Assembly (NCBI RefSeq): GCF_018390515.1
Contig: NZ_JAHBBK010000003.1
Coordinates: 124,001-188,000 of the forward strand
Direction: 5' to 3'
DNA from: Mucilaginibacter sp. Bleaf8
GTDB lineage: Bacteria; Bacteroidota; Bacteroidia; Sphingobacteriales; Sphingobacteriaceae
DNA: 64,000 bases
How positions within the stretch are numbered: position 1 is the first letter of the stretch; every line of letters starts with the position of its first letter. This document shows positions 39,901-47,801 of the stretch, piece after piece. Under the pieces are notes generated by a model that made no database searches, had not been told where the DNA came from, and saw nothing but the letters and a program-made list of their open reading frames with translations. Made by a program: the position numbers and the translations under genes.

Positions 39901-40028
39901 GGCTGTTCGCTTCCGCACAAAACCTGTTCACCCTGACCCGCTATAAGGGCAATGATCCTGAAACTCAGAGCTTTTATGGCATTCCTACCCTGAAGAACGT
40001 AACCTGTGGCCTTCAATTTACTTTTTAA
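36945..40028 (+). CDS. SusC/RagA-type TonB-linked outer membrane protein
   Basis: A 1027-residue TonB-dependent transporter. The signal peptide is followed by a carboxypeptidase-like regulatory domain ([25 protein letters not shown]), then the plug ([65 protein letters not shown]) and a barrel ending in [10 protein letters not shown] with the terminal phenylalanine. SusC forms the transport barrel and SusD its lid; both follow here. Substrate unknown; peptides or glycans are usual. It lies downstream of a TlpA-like gene. Confidence 0.95.
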   Translation: [1027 protein letters not shown]

Positions 40029-40036
40029 ATTTTGTT

Positions 40037-41407
40037 ATGAAAAAAATAATCAATCCAGTGCTTCCCCTGCTCTTTGTGATCATCCTGCTAAGCGCCTGTA
40101 AAAAGTTCGTGGATGTCGGTCAGCCTAAAAATCAGCTGGTCACCGACCAGGTCTTTGCCGACAGTGCCAATGCTACAGCCGCTATCCGGGGAATTTATGT
40201 GAACATGATGCAGTCCTTTTCCCTCAATATTGCCTCCGGTGGTATGACCTTATATCCGGGTCTGTCAGCGGATGAGCTGACCATGGCGACGGTAAACGCG
40301 ACCAATAATGAGTTTCTGATCAATCATATCAGCAACGTCAATACGGCCAATGCCTATCTCTGGACCTCCGCTTATAAGTACATTTACAGCGCCAATGCGG
40401 CTGTAGAAGGGGTGACCGCCAGTACAGGCATCTCGGCTACAGGCAAAAACCAACTGACGGCAGAGGCTAAATTTCTGAGAAGTTTCGTTTACTTTTATTT
40501 AGTTAACTTATACGGGGACGTTCCCCTCGTGACCACGACAGCTTACGCAGTGAACGGTGTCCTGCCTCGTTCTCCGAAAGCCGGGGTTTACCAGCTGATG
40601 GAATCCGATCTCCAGTTCGCCGAGGCGAATCTAACGAACGATGGAAGTGCCAATGACCGGGCGACCTCATTGGCGGCCTCTGGCCTGCTGGCAAAAGTAT
40701 ACTTGTACGAGTCGAAATATGAACTGGCTGCGCAGGAAGCGACAAAAGTTATCGGCTCCGGAACTTTTCAGCTGGAAACAGACCTTAGTAACGTTTTTAC
40801 GGCATGGAGCACGGAAACGGTGATGAAGTTTGACCCGGTGTACCCGGGTAAACAGACCTGGGAAGGCTACACCTTTGTGCCATCATCCGCGAAAGTCATT
40901 CCGAAATACACCATCACTTCCTTCCTGTCTGCTGCCTTTGAGGCCGGGGATCTGCGTAAAGACAAATGGATAACGGTCAACACCGTTTCCGGGAAAACCT
41001 ATCCTTATCCTTCCAAATACAAGAATCCGGGAACCCTGGCGACGCCCCAGGAAGATTATGTGGTCATTCGGCTGGCCGAGCTCTACCTCATCAGGGCCGA
41101 AGCGCTGGCGAACGCCGGGAATCTGACCGAGGCTTTGGGGGACGTTAATCTGATCCGGAAACGGGCAGGCTTGCCTGCGTTTGCCGGCAGCGATAAAACG
41201 TCATTGTTCAACGCCATCCTGCACGAGCGCCAGTGTGAGCTGTTCTGCGAGTGGGGGAACCGGTGGCTAGATCTGAAGAGGCTCGGATTGGTGGATAAGG
41301 TGCTGAGTGCGGAGAAGACGGGCTGGACAAGCCAGGCGGCGCTTTATCCCATTCCGCTCACGGAAATTACGAATAACCCTAAACTGGTGCAAAATCCGGG
41401 ATATTAA
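40037..41407 (+). CDS. SusD/RagB-type outer-membrane lipoprotein
   Basis: A 456-residue lipoprotein. The lipobox is LLSACKK (lipidated Cys21). The TPR-like SusD fold shows FLRSFVYFYLVNLYGDVPLVTT, ASGLLAKVYLYESKYELAAQEATKVI, RLAELYLIRAEALANAGN and the C-terminal ERQCELFCEWGNRWLDLKRLG, the latter a strong SusD signature. It forms the substrate-capturing lid over the upstream SusC barrel, 8 bp away. A hairpin terminator follows directly. Confidence 0.95.
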   Translation: MKKIINPVLPLLFVIILLSACKKFVDVGQPKNQLVTDQVFADSANATAAIRGIYVNMMQSFSLNIASGGMTLYPGLSADELTMATVNATNNEFLINHISNVNTANAYLWTSAYKYIYSANAAVEGVTASTGISATGKNQLTAEAKFLRSFVYFYLVNLYGDVPLVTTTAYAVNGVLPRSPKAGVYQLMESDLQFAEANLTNDGSANDRATSLAASGLLAKVYLYESKYELAAQEATKVIGSGTFQLETDLSNVFTAWSTETVMKFDPVYPGKQTWEGYTFVPSSAKVIPKYTITSFLSAAFEAGDLRKDKWITVNTVSGKTYPYPSKYKNPGTLATPQEDYVVIRLAELYLIRAEALANAGNLTEALGDVNLIRKRAGLPAFAGSDKTSLFNAILHERQCELFCEWGNRWLDLKRLGLVDKVLSAEKTGWTSQAALYPIPLTEITNNPKLVQNPGY

Positions 41408-41410
41408 AAA

Positions 41411-41435
41411 AAAGGGCTTGCTGAGCAAGCCCTTT
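41411..41435 (+). terminator. Rho-independent terminator after SusD (bidirectional)
   Basis: AAAGGGCTTG-CTGAG-CAAGCCCTTT followed by TT, with A-run before and T-run after. It closes the plus-strand operon and would also stop the convergent DUF6520 gene at 41450. Confidence 0.85.
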
Positions 41436-41449
41436 TTACTTAAATCAGC

Positions 41450-41764
41450 TTAGTCTTTTGTTTCCGGTGTTGCCTGTGGCAGCTGGGAATTGTTGATCAA
41501 CTGATTGGAAGAATTCACCTGCGAGGCGTTAAAGCCGGAAACGCACTGGTGAACAGTGGTATTCGGACAGCCCTCATCCGGTGCGGTGGTACCCTCGCCG
41601 AGATACATGGCATCCGCAGCGCGGGGTGCAGCCGTAAGGCTATAGCTGCCTGAAATAGAGAACCATTTGTAGCTCACTGAGCTGGTGGCTGCTTTAGGGG
41701 TGGTGAATGCACTTGCGCTTACCGCGATCACCATGGCCAGCAGGCCGATAACTTTATTCTTCAT
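41450..41764 (-). CDS. DUF6520-like small secreted protein
   Basis: A 104-residue protein with an N-terminal signal segment (IGLLAMVIAVSASAFTTP) and a low-complexity mature part with two cysteines (DEGCPNTTVHQCVSG). It matches the DUF6520 type of small exported Bacteroidota proteins that sit near MauE-like genes. The cysteine pair may form a disulphide and interact with the nearby thioredoxin-fold or MauE proteins. Family name recalled from memory. Confidence 0.65.
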   Translation of the reverse strand: MKNKVIGLLAMVIAVSASAFTTPKAATSSVSYKWFSISGSYSLTAAPRAADAMYLGEGTTAPDEGCPNTTVHQCVSGFNASQVNSSNQLINNSQLPQATPETKD

Positions 41765-41916
41765 CGTGACGAAAGCTTTTTAGATCAAAAAACTTTCAGA
41801 AAAACTTTAAATGATCAAATGAAATTTGTTGCCTACTCTTTTTGACGGGTTTTCGGCTTCTCCTGTGTGGGCTGCCTCAGGTCTGACCCGAAGCGCCACG
41901 TGTTGCGTTACCAGAT

Positions 41917-42348
41917 TTAAAGACTTTCTCTCCTTTCTCTGTAATTGAGATTTATCGCGATCATCGTTAACAGCAAAAAGAATACATTGAACACGAGGTG
42001 CGTTCCCCAGCCCATCGTCCGCAGGATGCCGCCGCAGGAACAGGGCACACGTTCAAAAACCCGGAAAACGGCCAGCGCCACATAAACAGAAAAAACCAAT
42101 AGCAAACCTGCCGAGGCATACAGCCCTGTAAATCTGCTGCTGTCAAAAAGCAGCAGCACGGCGATGAGCGCTTCCGCGGGTGGCAACAGGTAAACCAGGG
42201 GCTTTTTCAGAAAAGGGAAAAGCACCTGTTTATTCATCTGGACTTCAAACAGCCGTAGATCCATGGCCTTGCTGGCGGCCGTATAGGTCCACAGGATCAT
42301 TAAAAGGATGATGATAATATGCAGTGCTAGGTGATGGTTTCTGTTCAT
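41917..42348 (-). CDS. MauE/DoxX-type membrane protein
   Basis: A 143-residue membrane protein with four hydrophobic segments and a cysteine pair in VPCSCGGIL near the end of helix 3, the arrangement of MauE-like membrane redox proteins. Related proteins move electrons to periplasmic partners or help mature extracytoplasmic proteins. It lies 47 bp downstream of a small HTH gene on the same strand and about 150 bp upstream of the DUF6520 gene. Confidence 0.75.
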   Translation of the reverse strand: MNRNHHLALHIIIILLMILWTYTAASKAMDLRLFEVQMNKQVLFPFLKKPLVYLLPPAEALIAVLLLFDSSRFTGLYASAGLLLVFSVYVALAVFRVFERVPCSCGGILRTMGWGTHLVFNVFFLLLTMIAINLNYRERRESL

Positions 42349-42394
42349 GCTGACCTCCGGAATAAAGTTACGGGGGCACTAAAGACAGAAAATG

Positions 42395-42601
42395 TCACTC
42401 TTCTTTTTTGATGAAATATTTTTTGTTTTTCCGGTCATACTCGATCTGATGACCTTTGTCGCGCAGATGAACGAGCATGCGCTTCACGGTGCGGGTGCTG
42501 ACACCGAAACGGCGGGCTGCAGCGACCAGCGTGCCGAAACGGCCCTTCTGCAAAAGTTCCATGATGTACTCGAGTCTTTTCTCATAGGATCTGTAATCCA
42601 T
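42395..42601 (-). CDS. Small DeoR/HTH_11-type DNA-binding protein
   Basis: 68 residues from the ATG at 42601. A winged-helix-type domain covers nearly all of it: EYIMELLQKGRFGTLVAAARRFGVSTRTVKRMLVHLRDKG, then a wing IEYDRKNKKYFI. The frame extends upstream but no better start is seen. It is probably the local regulator of the MauE/DUF6520 genes downstream. Confidence 0.75.
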   Translation of the reverse strand: MDYRSYEKRLEYIMELLQKGRFGTLVAAARRFGVSTRTVKRMLVHLRDKGHQIEYDRKNKKYFIKKEE

Positions 42602-42685
42602 CGGACGTTCAGTTTTACAGGGTGATTCGTCCCATAAAATTGAGCATCCTGCGGGCAAGAGGCTAAAGGCTACAGTAGTAATTTA

Positions 42686-43030
42686 TTAGTCCAGGTTTTT
42701 TGAAATGTCCCTGTAAACAATACCCATTCGTTCCGCTTCTGCCCGCTTCCCGGCCAGCCTTCGTGCGGATGCTTTTCTGAATTTGAAGAGGGTGCGCAGG
42801 TAATGCACCAGATTGATGCCCAGTCCGAACTTAGGCGGCGGCATCAGGATGAACGGCGAAATTTCGAGGACCTCGGCGATCTGGTAGATACGGTTAATGG
42901 TCAGCTCCGTTTTATCGCTTTCTATATTGGAATAGGCAGCCTGTGAAATATCAAGCATGAACGACATATAAAACTGACTGTAGTTTTTCATTAAACGTTG
43001 TATCCGGATCTTGCTGCCAATCGTCTCCAT
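42686..43030 (-). CDS. XRE family helix-turn-helix regulator (third)
   Basis: A 114-residue protein. The N-terminal HTH reads IGSKIRIQRLMKNYSQFYMSFMLDISQAAYSNIE, followed by a basic tail (KFRKASARRLAGKRAEAERMG) typical of Bacteroidota XRE proteins near peptide clusters. It diverges from the double-glycine leader peptide gene, with a 130-bp shared promoter region, and is the obvious candidate regulator of that gene. Confidence 0.85.
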   Translation of the reverse strand: METIGSKIRIQRLMKNYSQFYMSFMLDISQAAYSNIESDKTELTINRIYQIAEVLEISPFILMPPPKFGLGINLVHYLRTLFKFRKASARRLAGKRAEAERMGIVYRDISKNLD

Positions 43031-43160
43031 TCATAAAATTGTTTAATTATCCTATAAGCAAATATAATAAATTACAAGTTCGGCCTTTAGCTTCCGTCCG
43101 GCCATCCGCACACTTTTGGAGTAATTCCTAATACCGGGAAGAAACTAAAAAAAAGTGAAC

Positions 43161-43325
43161 ATGAAAGAGTTAAGTGATGCTCAGGCTGCCGAGCTGAAAG
43201 GCGGTGTCAATTGTGGTTATAACATTGCCGTTTCCGCAACCGTTGGCGGCTTGTTCGGTGGTGCGGGTGCCGTTGTTGGCGCTGTAGCCGCTGCGACCGG
43301 CCCTTCTTGCCTGGGCTGGTGGTAA
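43161..43325 (+). CDS. Double-glycine leader peptide: bacteriocin/RiPP-like precursor (54 aa)
   Basis: The ATG at 43161 gives a 54-codon frame ending TAA at 43325. The leader MKELSDAQAAELKGG ends in a classic GG processing site (residues 14-15). The 39-residue core starts VNCGYN, contains glycine zipper-like GGLFGGAGAVVGAV, and ends CLGWW, with cysteines at 18 and 50 that could form a disulphide. This is the profile of class II bacteriocins or related exported peptides. The C39 peptidase 1.4 kb downstream would cut after GG. A hairpin terminator follows, so it is a single transcription unit. Confidence 0.75.
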   Translation: MKELSDAQAAELKGGVNCGYNIAVSATVGGLFGGAGAVVGAVAAATGPSCLGWW

Positions 43326-43330
43326 TCTGA

Positions 43331-43353
43331 TTTCCGGGGCACCGCCCCGGAAA
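43331..43353. terminator. Perfect hairpin terminator between the peptide gene and the rhomboid gene
   Basis: TTTCCGGGGC-ACC-GCCCCGGAAA, 10-bp perfect stem, starts 6 bp after the peptide stop and abuts the rhomboid stop at 43354. It should terminate both convergent genes. Confidence 0.8.
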
Positions 43354-43977
43354 TTAAAACAGTTGGGCGTGAAAAAGGAGCAGCGTCGCTGCCATGCCGC
43401 CCAATGCGCCGAAGAAATGCAGTTCATGGTTGATCATCGGGTTTTTACTGCGGACTTGGTACACGATGAGTCCAATGATGACGATCAGTGCGCTGAACAT
43501 ATTATTTACGGCGCCGAGCCCCGGCAGGAAAAAGCCAGGTTCATGGGGTTGGAGCAGCATATAGCTGAACATACATCCCACAATACTGCCTGAGGCACCA
43601 GCGCTCGAATATTCAAAATCTTTCCGGTTAATTACCGTTACCAATGCGGACCCGGTCAGCATACTGCTCAGGTAGATGACCGCATACTTCAGGCTGCCTG
43701 CATGGACGGTCGCTCGCAGGTATCTCTCCAGCGTTCCACATACGAAATAAAGCAAAAATTCATTTAAGACCAGGTGAACCACATCATTATGGACCAGGTC
43801 TGCCGTCAGCCAGCGGTAGTATTCCTGATTACGCCATACACTCACCGGGTGCAAAAACAGCTTCATAAAATAGGATGGAGCCAGCAGGCCAGTACCACTG
43901 TTCATCGAAACGGCCGCCATTATTAGCAGAGTGACGGGCATTCCGGAGACCACAGAATTCAGAATACGCGGTATCAT
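43354..43977 (-). CDS. Rhomboid family intramembrane serine protease
   Basis: 207 residues from the ATG at 43977, with six hydrophobic segments. The rhomboid dyad is complete: the nucleophile serine in SAGASGSIVG (GxSG) and the catalytic histidine in NHELHFFGALGG, the latter with the helix-packing GxxxG-type glycines. The N-terminal loop has the HNDVVHLVLNEFLL pattern. Rhomboids cleave membrane substrates. It sits on the opposite strand, between the GG peptide gene and the C39 genes, so a role in peptide maturation is a guess. Confidence 0.9.
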   Translation of the reverse strand: MIPRILNSVVSGMPVTLLIMAAVSMNSGTGLLAPSYFMKLFLHPVSVWRNQEYYRWLTADLVHNDVVHLVLNEFLLYFVCGTLERYLRATVHAGSLKYAVIYLSSMLTGSALVTVINRKDFEYSSAGASGSIVGCMFSYMLLQPHEPGFFLPGLGAVNNMFSALIVIIGLIVYQVRSKNPMINHELHFFGALGGMAATLLLFHAQLF

Positions 43978-44082
43978 AAGCAACTTTCTTTATATATCCT
44001 ATCAGTCTGACTGATAAGTTATTCATACACGTAATTGTTCTTGTCTTTCTGTCCGGGGAAATTTACCTAAAATTTTTAGGTC

Positions 44083-44724
44083 ATGAATTTCACAAAAAAA
44101 TCTGTATTGATGAGCTCGGGAATACTGCTGGGATCATCTTTTTTCCTCATCACGATCACACGGCATCTCATATTAACACCAAACTTCTATCAGAAGAGCG
44201 GGCATGCATTGACAGCTTCGCCGGGACAGGATATTATTTTATACGCAGATCTGCAGAAATGGTTCTACCTCTATGATGCTTTATACCTCGCTCTGAAAAT
44301 TGGAATGACCGCCCTCATTTTATACACGGCGCTCTACCTCGGGCACCGGACACTTGCCTTTTTGAGGGTATTGAATATCGTTTTGCGCTCCGAGCTTGTT
44401 TTCGTGGCGGGTGCGGCGGTCAAAGTACTTTACTTTCACCACGCCTACCCGCAGGGCACGTTGCTGGACTGGCACCGGGTCTATGTTTTTTCTGCCTTAT
44501 CGCTTTTTCCCCAGGTACCTGCCGATTGGTATTATGCCTTACAGACAGTCAATCTTTTTGAATTCGGCTACTGGCTGCTCCTCGCGGTGGGACTGAAAAT
44601 GGAGGCGAAACTCCCATTCGGTCAGTCGTTCAGGCTGGTGCTGCTGAGTTATGTCCCGGCTTTACTGCTGTGGATCTGCTGTGTATCGTTTTGTTCCATT
44701 CTGGTTTTTCCCGACCAGGCCTGA
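44083..44724 (+). CDS. Polytopic membrane protein of unknown function
   Basis: A 213-residue protein with about five hydrophobic segments (SGILLGSSFFLITI, ALKIGMTALILYTALYL, ELVFVAGAAVKVLYF, GYWLLLAVGLKM, VLLSYVPALLLWICCVSFCSIL). No family recognised. It precedes the C39 gene by 24 bp on the same strand, so it is likely cotranscribed. It may help the C39 protein or protect the producer (immunity); both are inference. Confidence 0.7.
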   Translation: MNFTKKSVLMSSGILLGSSFFLITITRHLILTPNFYQKSGHALTASPGQDIILYADLQKWFYLYDALYLALKIGMTALILYTALYLGHRTLAFLRVLNIVLRSELVFVAGAAVKVLYFHHAYPQGTLLDWHRVYVFSALSLFPQVPADWYYALQTVNLFEFGYWLLLAVGLKMEAKLPFGQSFRLVLLSYVPALLLWICCVSFCSILVFPDQA

Positions 44725-44748
44725 TCCTTCCTTTTAACCTTCGATATC

Positions 44749-46164
44749 ATGGAAAACGTTCGTTTGATTAAACGCTCCTTTGTCCGTCAGTCGGGTGAAG
44801 ACGATTGCGGGCTGGCCTGCCTCATGATGGTGCTGCACTATGTCGGTCAGATAACTGAAGCGGCTGCGCTGAAGAATGTAGCGGTGCCGCCGGGTGGCTT
44901 TTCGCTGCTGGACCTGAAAAGACTTGCGCAGGAACACGGGCTGGACTGCCGGGTTGTGCAGGTGGAATTATCCTTTTTACGCACCCATGAGGTGCCCTGC
45001 ATTTTGCATACCCAAACCGCTTTAGGCGGCGCCCACTTCGAAATTTGTTATGGCGCCCGGAAATCCGGTTCCGCCTACCGGTATTTCATAGCTGACCCTG
45101 CTTACGGCGCGGGCTGGCAGCAGGAACGGGAACTGACCGGCAAATTAAAGACGCGGGCTGCTCTTTTGTTCCCTCGCTTATCAGCCGACCTTAGTGCTTT
45201 TGCGCAACCCTCCTGGCACCTGTTGTGGTCCTATTGCCGATTTCCGTCCGGGATGCTGGCAGGTGTGCCGCTCTTGGCTGCTGCCAGTGCCTTCGCCGGC
45301 GTTGCGATGTCCTGGACACTGCAAAAGGGGATGAACGATGATGCTATTTTCCGAAGCCACGTGATCATCATCGTGCTGCTGCTTTTATTCCTGATCAGCG
45401 TTTTCAGAAGTGTTATCAGTTATCTCCGGCAATATATCCTGCTCCGCATCGAAACAACATTGCATCAGCAACTGACCCGGCAGATGATGGAAGGCTTTTT
45501 TCTGGATACGGGTTCGCATTTTCCGGTGTCGCAAAGGGAACAGCTTAGCGCTACGCTGCTGGATATGCACAAAGTGAAGCTGGCGATCATCAATCTGCTT
45601 TCTGCCCTGTTGCCGGACGGGTTGATGATCGTTTTTCTTTTGGCCGCTGTCTGGTGCTATTTGCCCCTGGCCGGGCTGATTAACCTGGTTTATCTTGCGG
45701 TGGTTATGGCGAGTTTTATATGGCGGATGCCGGTTTATTCCTTTGCGCTGGCCCATGCTTCCCATTTGGGCACTTCTGCCGAGAACCTCCTTTTAAAAGA
45801 TGCGGGCCGGTTACCGGCACTGGCTATGGCAGGTCTGTTAAAGGAACGCATCACCAGTCACCTCACAAACCATATGCTTCATACGGCCTCCCGAAACCGG
45901 CTTATGCTGCAAATGATGCAGCACCTGCTGTCGCTGGAGGTACTGGGCGCCGCCAGTCTGACAGGCGTCTGGATGGCGGGTTTGTACGAATGGGGACAAC
46001 TGCTGGTCAGTTACAATGTGCTGGCGGTCACCGTGGTGCTCAGTTATCTCATGACCACCCTGATTCCGAAGATCCAAACGTCTTTGCTGGTCATTGCCGA
46101 TGGTGCAGCTGCGGCCGTGCAGTTCAAGGCGAGGCTTACGCCGCCCGTTCCGCGGAAGGGTTAA
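44749..46164 (+). CDS. C39 peptidase fused to ABC transmembrane domain, no ATPase domain
   Basis: A 471-residue protein. The C39 domain (1-130) has an intact site: Q14 and C20 in RQSGEDDCGLACLMM, H96 in GGAHFEICYG, D116 in IADPAYG. Residues ~155-455 are a six-helix ABC exporter membrane domain. The protein then stops at 46164, without any Walker A, signature or Walker B; normal peptidase-containing exporters run to ~700 residues. No nucleotide-binding domain is encoded downstream in any frame before the RteC gene. It can cleave GG leaders but would need a separate ATPase for export. Confidence 0.88.
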   Translation: MENVRLIKRSFVRQSGEDDCGLACLMMVLHYVGQITEAAALKNVAVPPGGFSLLDLKRLAQEHGLDCRVVQVELSFLRTHEVPCILHTQTALGGAHFEICYGARKSGSAYRYFIADPAYGAGWQQERELTGKLKTRAALLFPRLSADLSAFAQPSWHLLWSYCRFPSGMLAGVPLLAAASAFAGVAMSWTLQKGMNDDAIFRSHVIIIVLLLLFLISVFRSVISYLRQYILLRIETTLHQQLTRQMMEGFFLDTGSHFPVSQREQLSATLLDMHKVKLAIINLLSALLPDGLMIVFLLAAVWCYLPLAGLINLVYLAVVMASFIWRMPVYSFALAHASHLGTSAENLLLKDAGRLPALAMAGLLKERITSHLTNHMLHTASRNRLMLQMMQHLLSLEVLGAASLTGVWMAGLYEWGQLLVSYNVLAVTVVLSYLMTTLIPKIQTSLLVIADGAAAAVQFKARLTPPVPRKG

Positions 46165-46262
46165 CCCTTTCTTCAGCCGGCCATTTTCCCCGAGCGGGGG
46201 AATGATCCGGTATGCCTGAAAGTTTTTATCGTTTCTATCTACTACATCTAACGGAACATCAT

Positions 46263-47099
46263 ATGAAAACACATCTGGAACAAATTGAAAGTGAATTGAA
46301 AGAGGAACTGCTTGCCTTGCATAACCTGGATCCGCAGGAACGGTACACCCTTGCCCGCGAGCGCATTGATGATGCGATCGGCGAACTGAAGAAGTTTATG
46401 GAAGCACACGACCCCATGGAAACCGGGGAGGAGATTTATATCTTTAAGCATGTCCGGCCACAGCTCCTGTCATTCCGTATCGAGGAGGCGATGCGTTATA
46501 ATCTCAGCATCAACCAGCCGATCGGAACGCGCAGGACCGTGGCCAAGTACCTGGAGGATACTTTTAAAGGGCTGCAGAGTTTTTTCCGGCTGAACACCTT
46601 CTATTACCAGTATTACAAAAACGGATTGGAGGAAATGGATCATTTGTATTTCACGGGTGAGGGGAACTCCCTCATGTTGCCGGTGCCGGAGATTACAGAA
46701 GAGGAAACCCCTTTTTCAAGGCCAATGAGTAACCTCTTTGCTAAATTTATGGCTTATGAACGCCTGCAGTTACATATTATGCAGCAACTCGAAGTGTTGA
46801 ACGGTGGCCGGGAGCAAGACCGGCCTCAACTGCCAGCCCCGGACATCAAATGGACCGGAGAGGTACTCAGCCTGGTGGAACTCATCTACGGTATCTGGCT
46901 TACCGGGCAGCTGAATTCCGGAAATGCCAGTCTTAACCAGATTGTGCGATGGTTCGAACTTCATTTTCACGTTTCTATCGGTGTGGTGCAACGCAAGTTT
47001 GCGCAAATTGAACGACGTAAACGTTTCAGTGTAACCAAGCTTTTAGATCAAATGCGGGATGCGATTTTACGGAAGCTCGATCATGACCAAGGCGCCTGA
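46263..47099 (+). CDS. RteC-like protein (conjugative element regulator)
   Basis: 278 residues, starting at the ATG 46263 (MKTHLEQIESELKEELLALHN). The C-terminal ~90 residues (IKWTGEVLSLVELIYGIWLTGQLNSGNASLNQIVRWFELHFHVSIG, QRKFAQIERRKR) match RteC. In CTnDOT, RteC activates excision genes after tetracycline induction. The N-terminal half is helical. It marks the left end of the transfer module here. No RteA/RteB genes or excision genes are visible nearby. Confidence 0.85.
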   Translation: MKTHLEQIESELKEELLALHNLDPQERYTLARERIDDAIGELKKFMEAHDPMETGEEIYIFKHVRPQLLSFRIEEAMRYNLSINQPIGTRRTVAKYLEDTFKGLQSFFRLNTFYYQYYKNGLEEMDHLYFTGEGNSLMLPVPEITEEETPFSRPMSNLFAKFMAYERLQLHIMQQLEVLNGGREQDRPQLPAPDIKWTGEVLSLVELIYGIWLTGQLNSGNASLNQIVRWFELHFHVSIGVVQRKFAQIERRKRFSVTKLLDQMRDAILRKLDHDQGA

Positions 47100-47140
47100 G
47101 CGGAAATCAGACTCCGGTTTGCAGCCAAGCGCAGGCTTCC

Positions 47141-47160
47141 GGCGGGCCTTATGGTCCGCC
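47141..47160 (+). terminator. Rho-independent terminator after the RteC-like gene
   Basis: GGCGGGCC-TTAT-GGTCCGCC (one G-U pair), followed by ATTTTTATTT. Located 42 bp after the stop codon. Confidence 0.8.
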
Positions 47161-47801
47161 ATTTTTATTTCCGGCCATCGTGTGATGCCCATCTGCACAA
47201 TTGTGGTACTACCGGCATACTACCTCATTCATGACCAGGGGCCGGGGCTGCACACCTTTCTTATTGCCCGTGATGCCCTGTCCGCTTCATTTACGGCCTG
47301 TTCTGCCGGTTTTTAAGCCTTCTTTCCCCTGTAAAATTCTTCAGATTTATTTGGGGATAGTACCAAACTACTCCTCCAAAATCCATTCCGATAACCCTCA
47401 ATTTTGAATTCAACGACAGGGGGGAAAGCCCGGAAGCATTCGGGAACCGGAAAGTTAACCGGCCTTTTCTTACGCTTTGCTCCTTCGTCCGGACCTCTTT
47501 CCGCCCTTGGCGGAAAGGAGAGATCGGCTTGCTGATCTGCATGCTCTTTGACATCGGGGGACGAAGCATTATCCTGTCAGCCACAGGAAATTTTGCGAAG
47601 GTGAGATCATATCAAGAAACTGAAAACGCATTGGCAGGCCTGCGGGCCCGGCATGTAGATGCCGACGTGAGTAGTCCCGAATTTATACCGGCAGAAGTGA
47701 ATTACTCGGGAGCGATACCCGCTGCCGGTACCATGCCACGAAACGAACGATGTCACTATCGCTTGTCCGGCTATCCATTTTATGCTAACAACTCATCAAT
47801 T
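47161..47801 (+). promoter_or_regulatory. Long leader of the mobilisation genes: boxA-like motif and hairpins
   Basis: No gene supported in this ~640-bp stretch. It holds a hairpin with 9-bp arms (47497-47505 and 47509-47517) and, shortly after, TGCTCTTTGACA at 47542-47553, 11 of 12 identical to the boxA antitermination sequence TGCTCTTTAACA. It ends at the start of the Toprim protein. It reads as a long untranslated leader or region for conjugative element control. Confidence 0.4.

Noticed and set aside
47059..47316. Plus-strand 85-codon frame after the RteC gene
   Set aside because: Overlaps the RteC 3' end and runs through its terminator hairpin; no coding signal.
47529..47801. 91-codon N-terminal extension of the Toprim protein
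   Set aside because: Runs through the boxA-like motif and has no domain; MSTILNAKELKE at 47802 is a normal start for this family.
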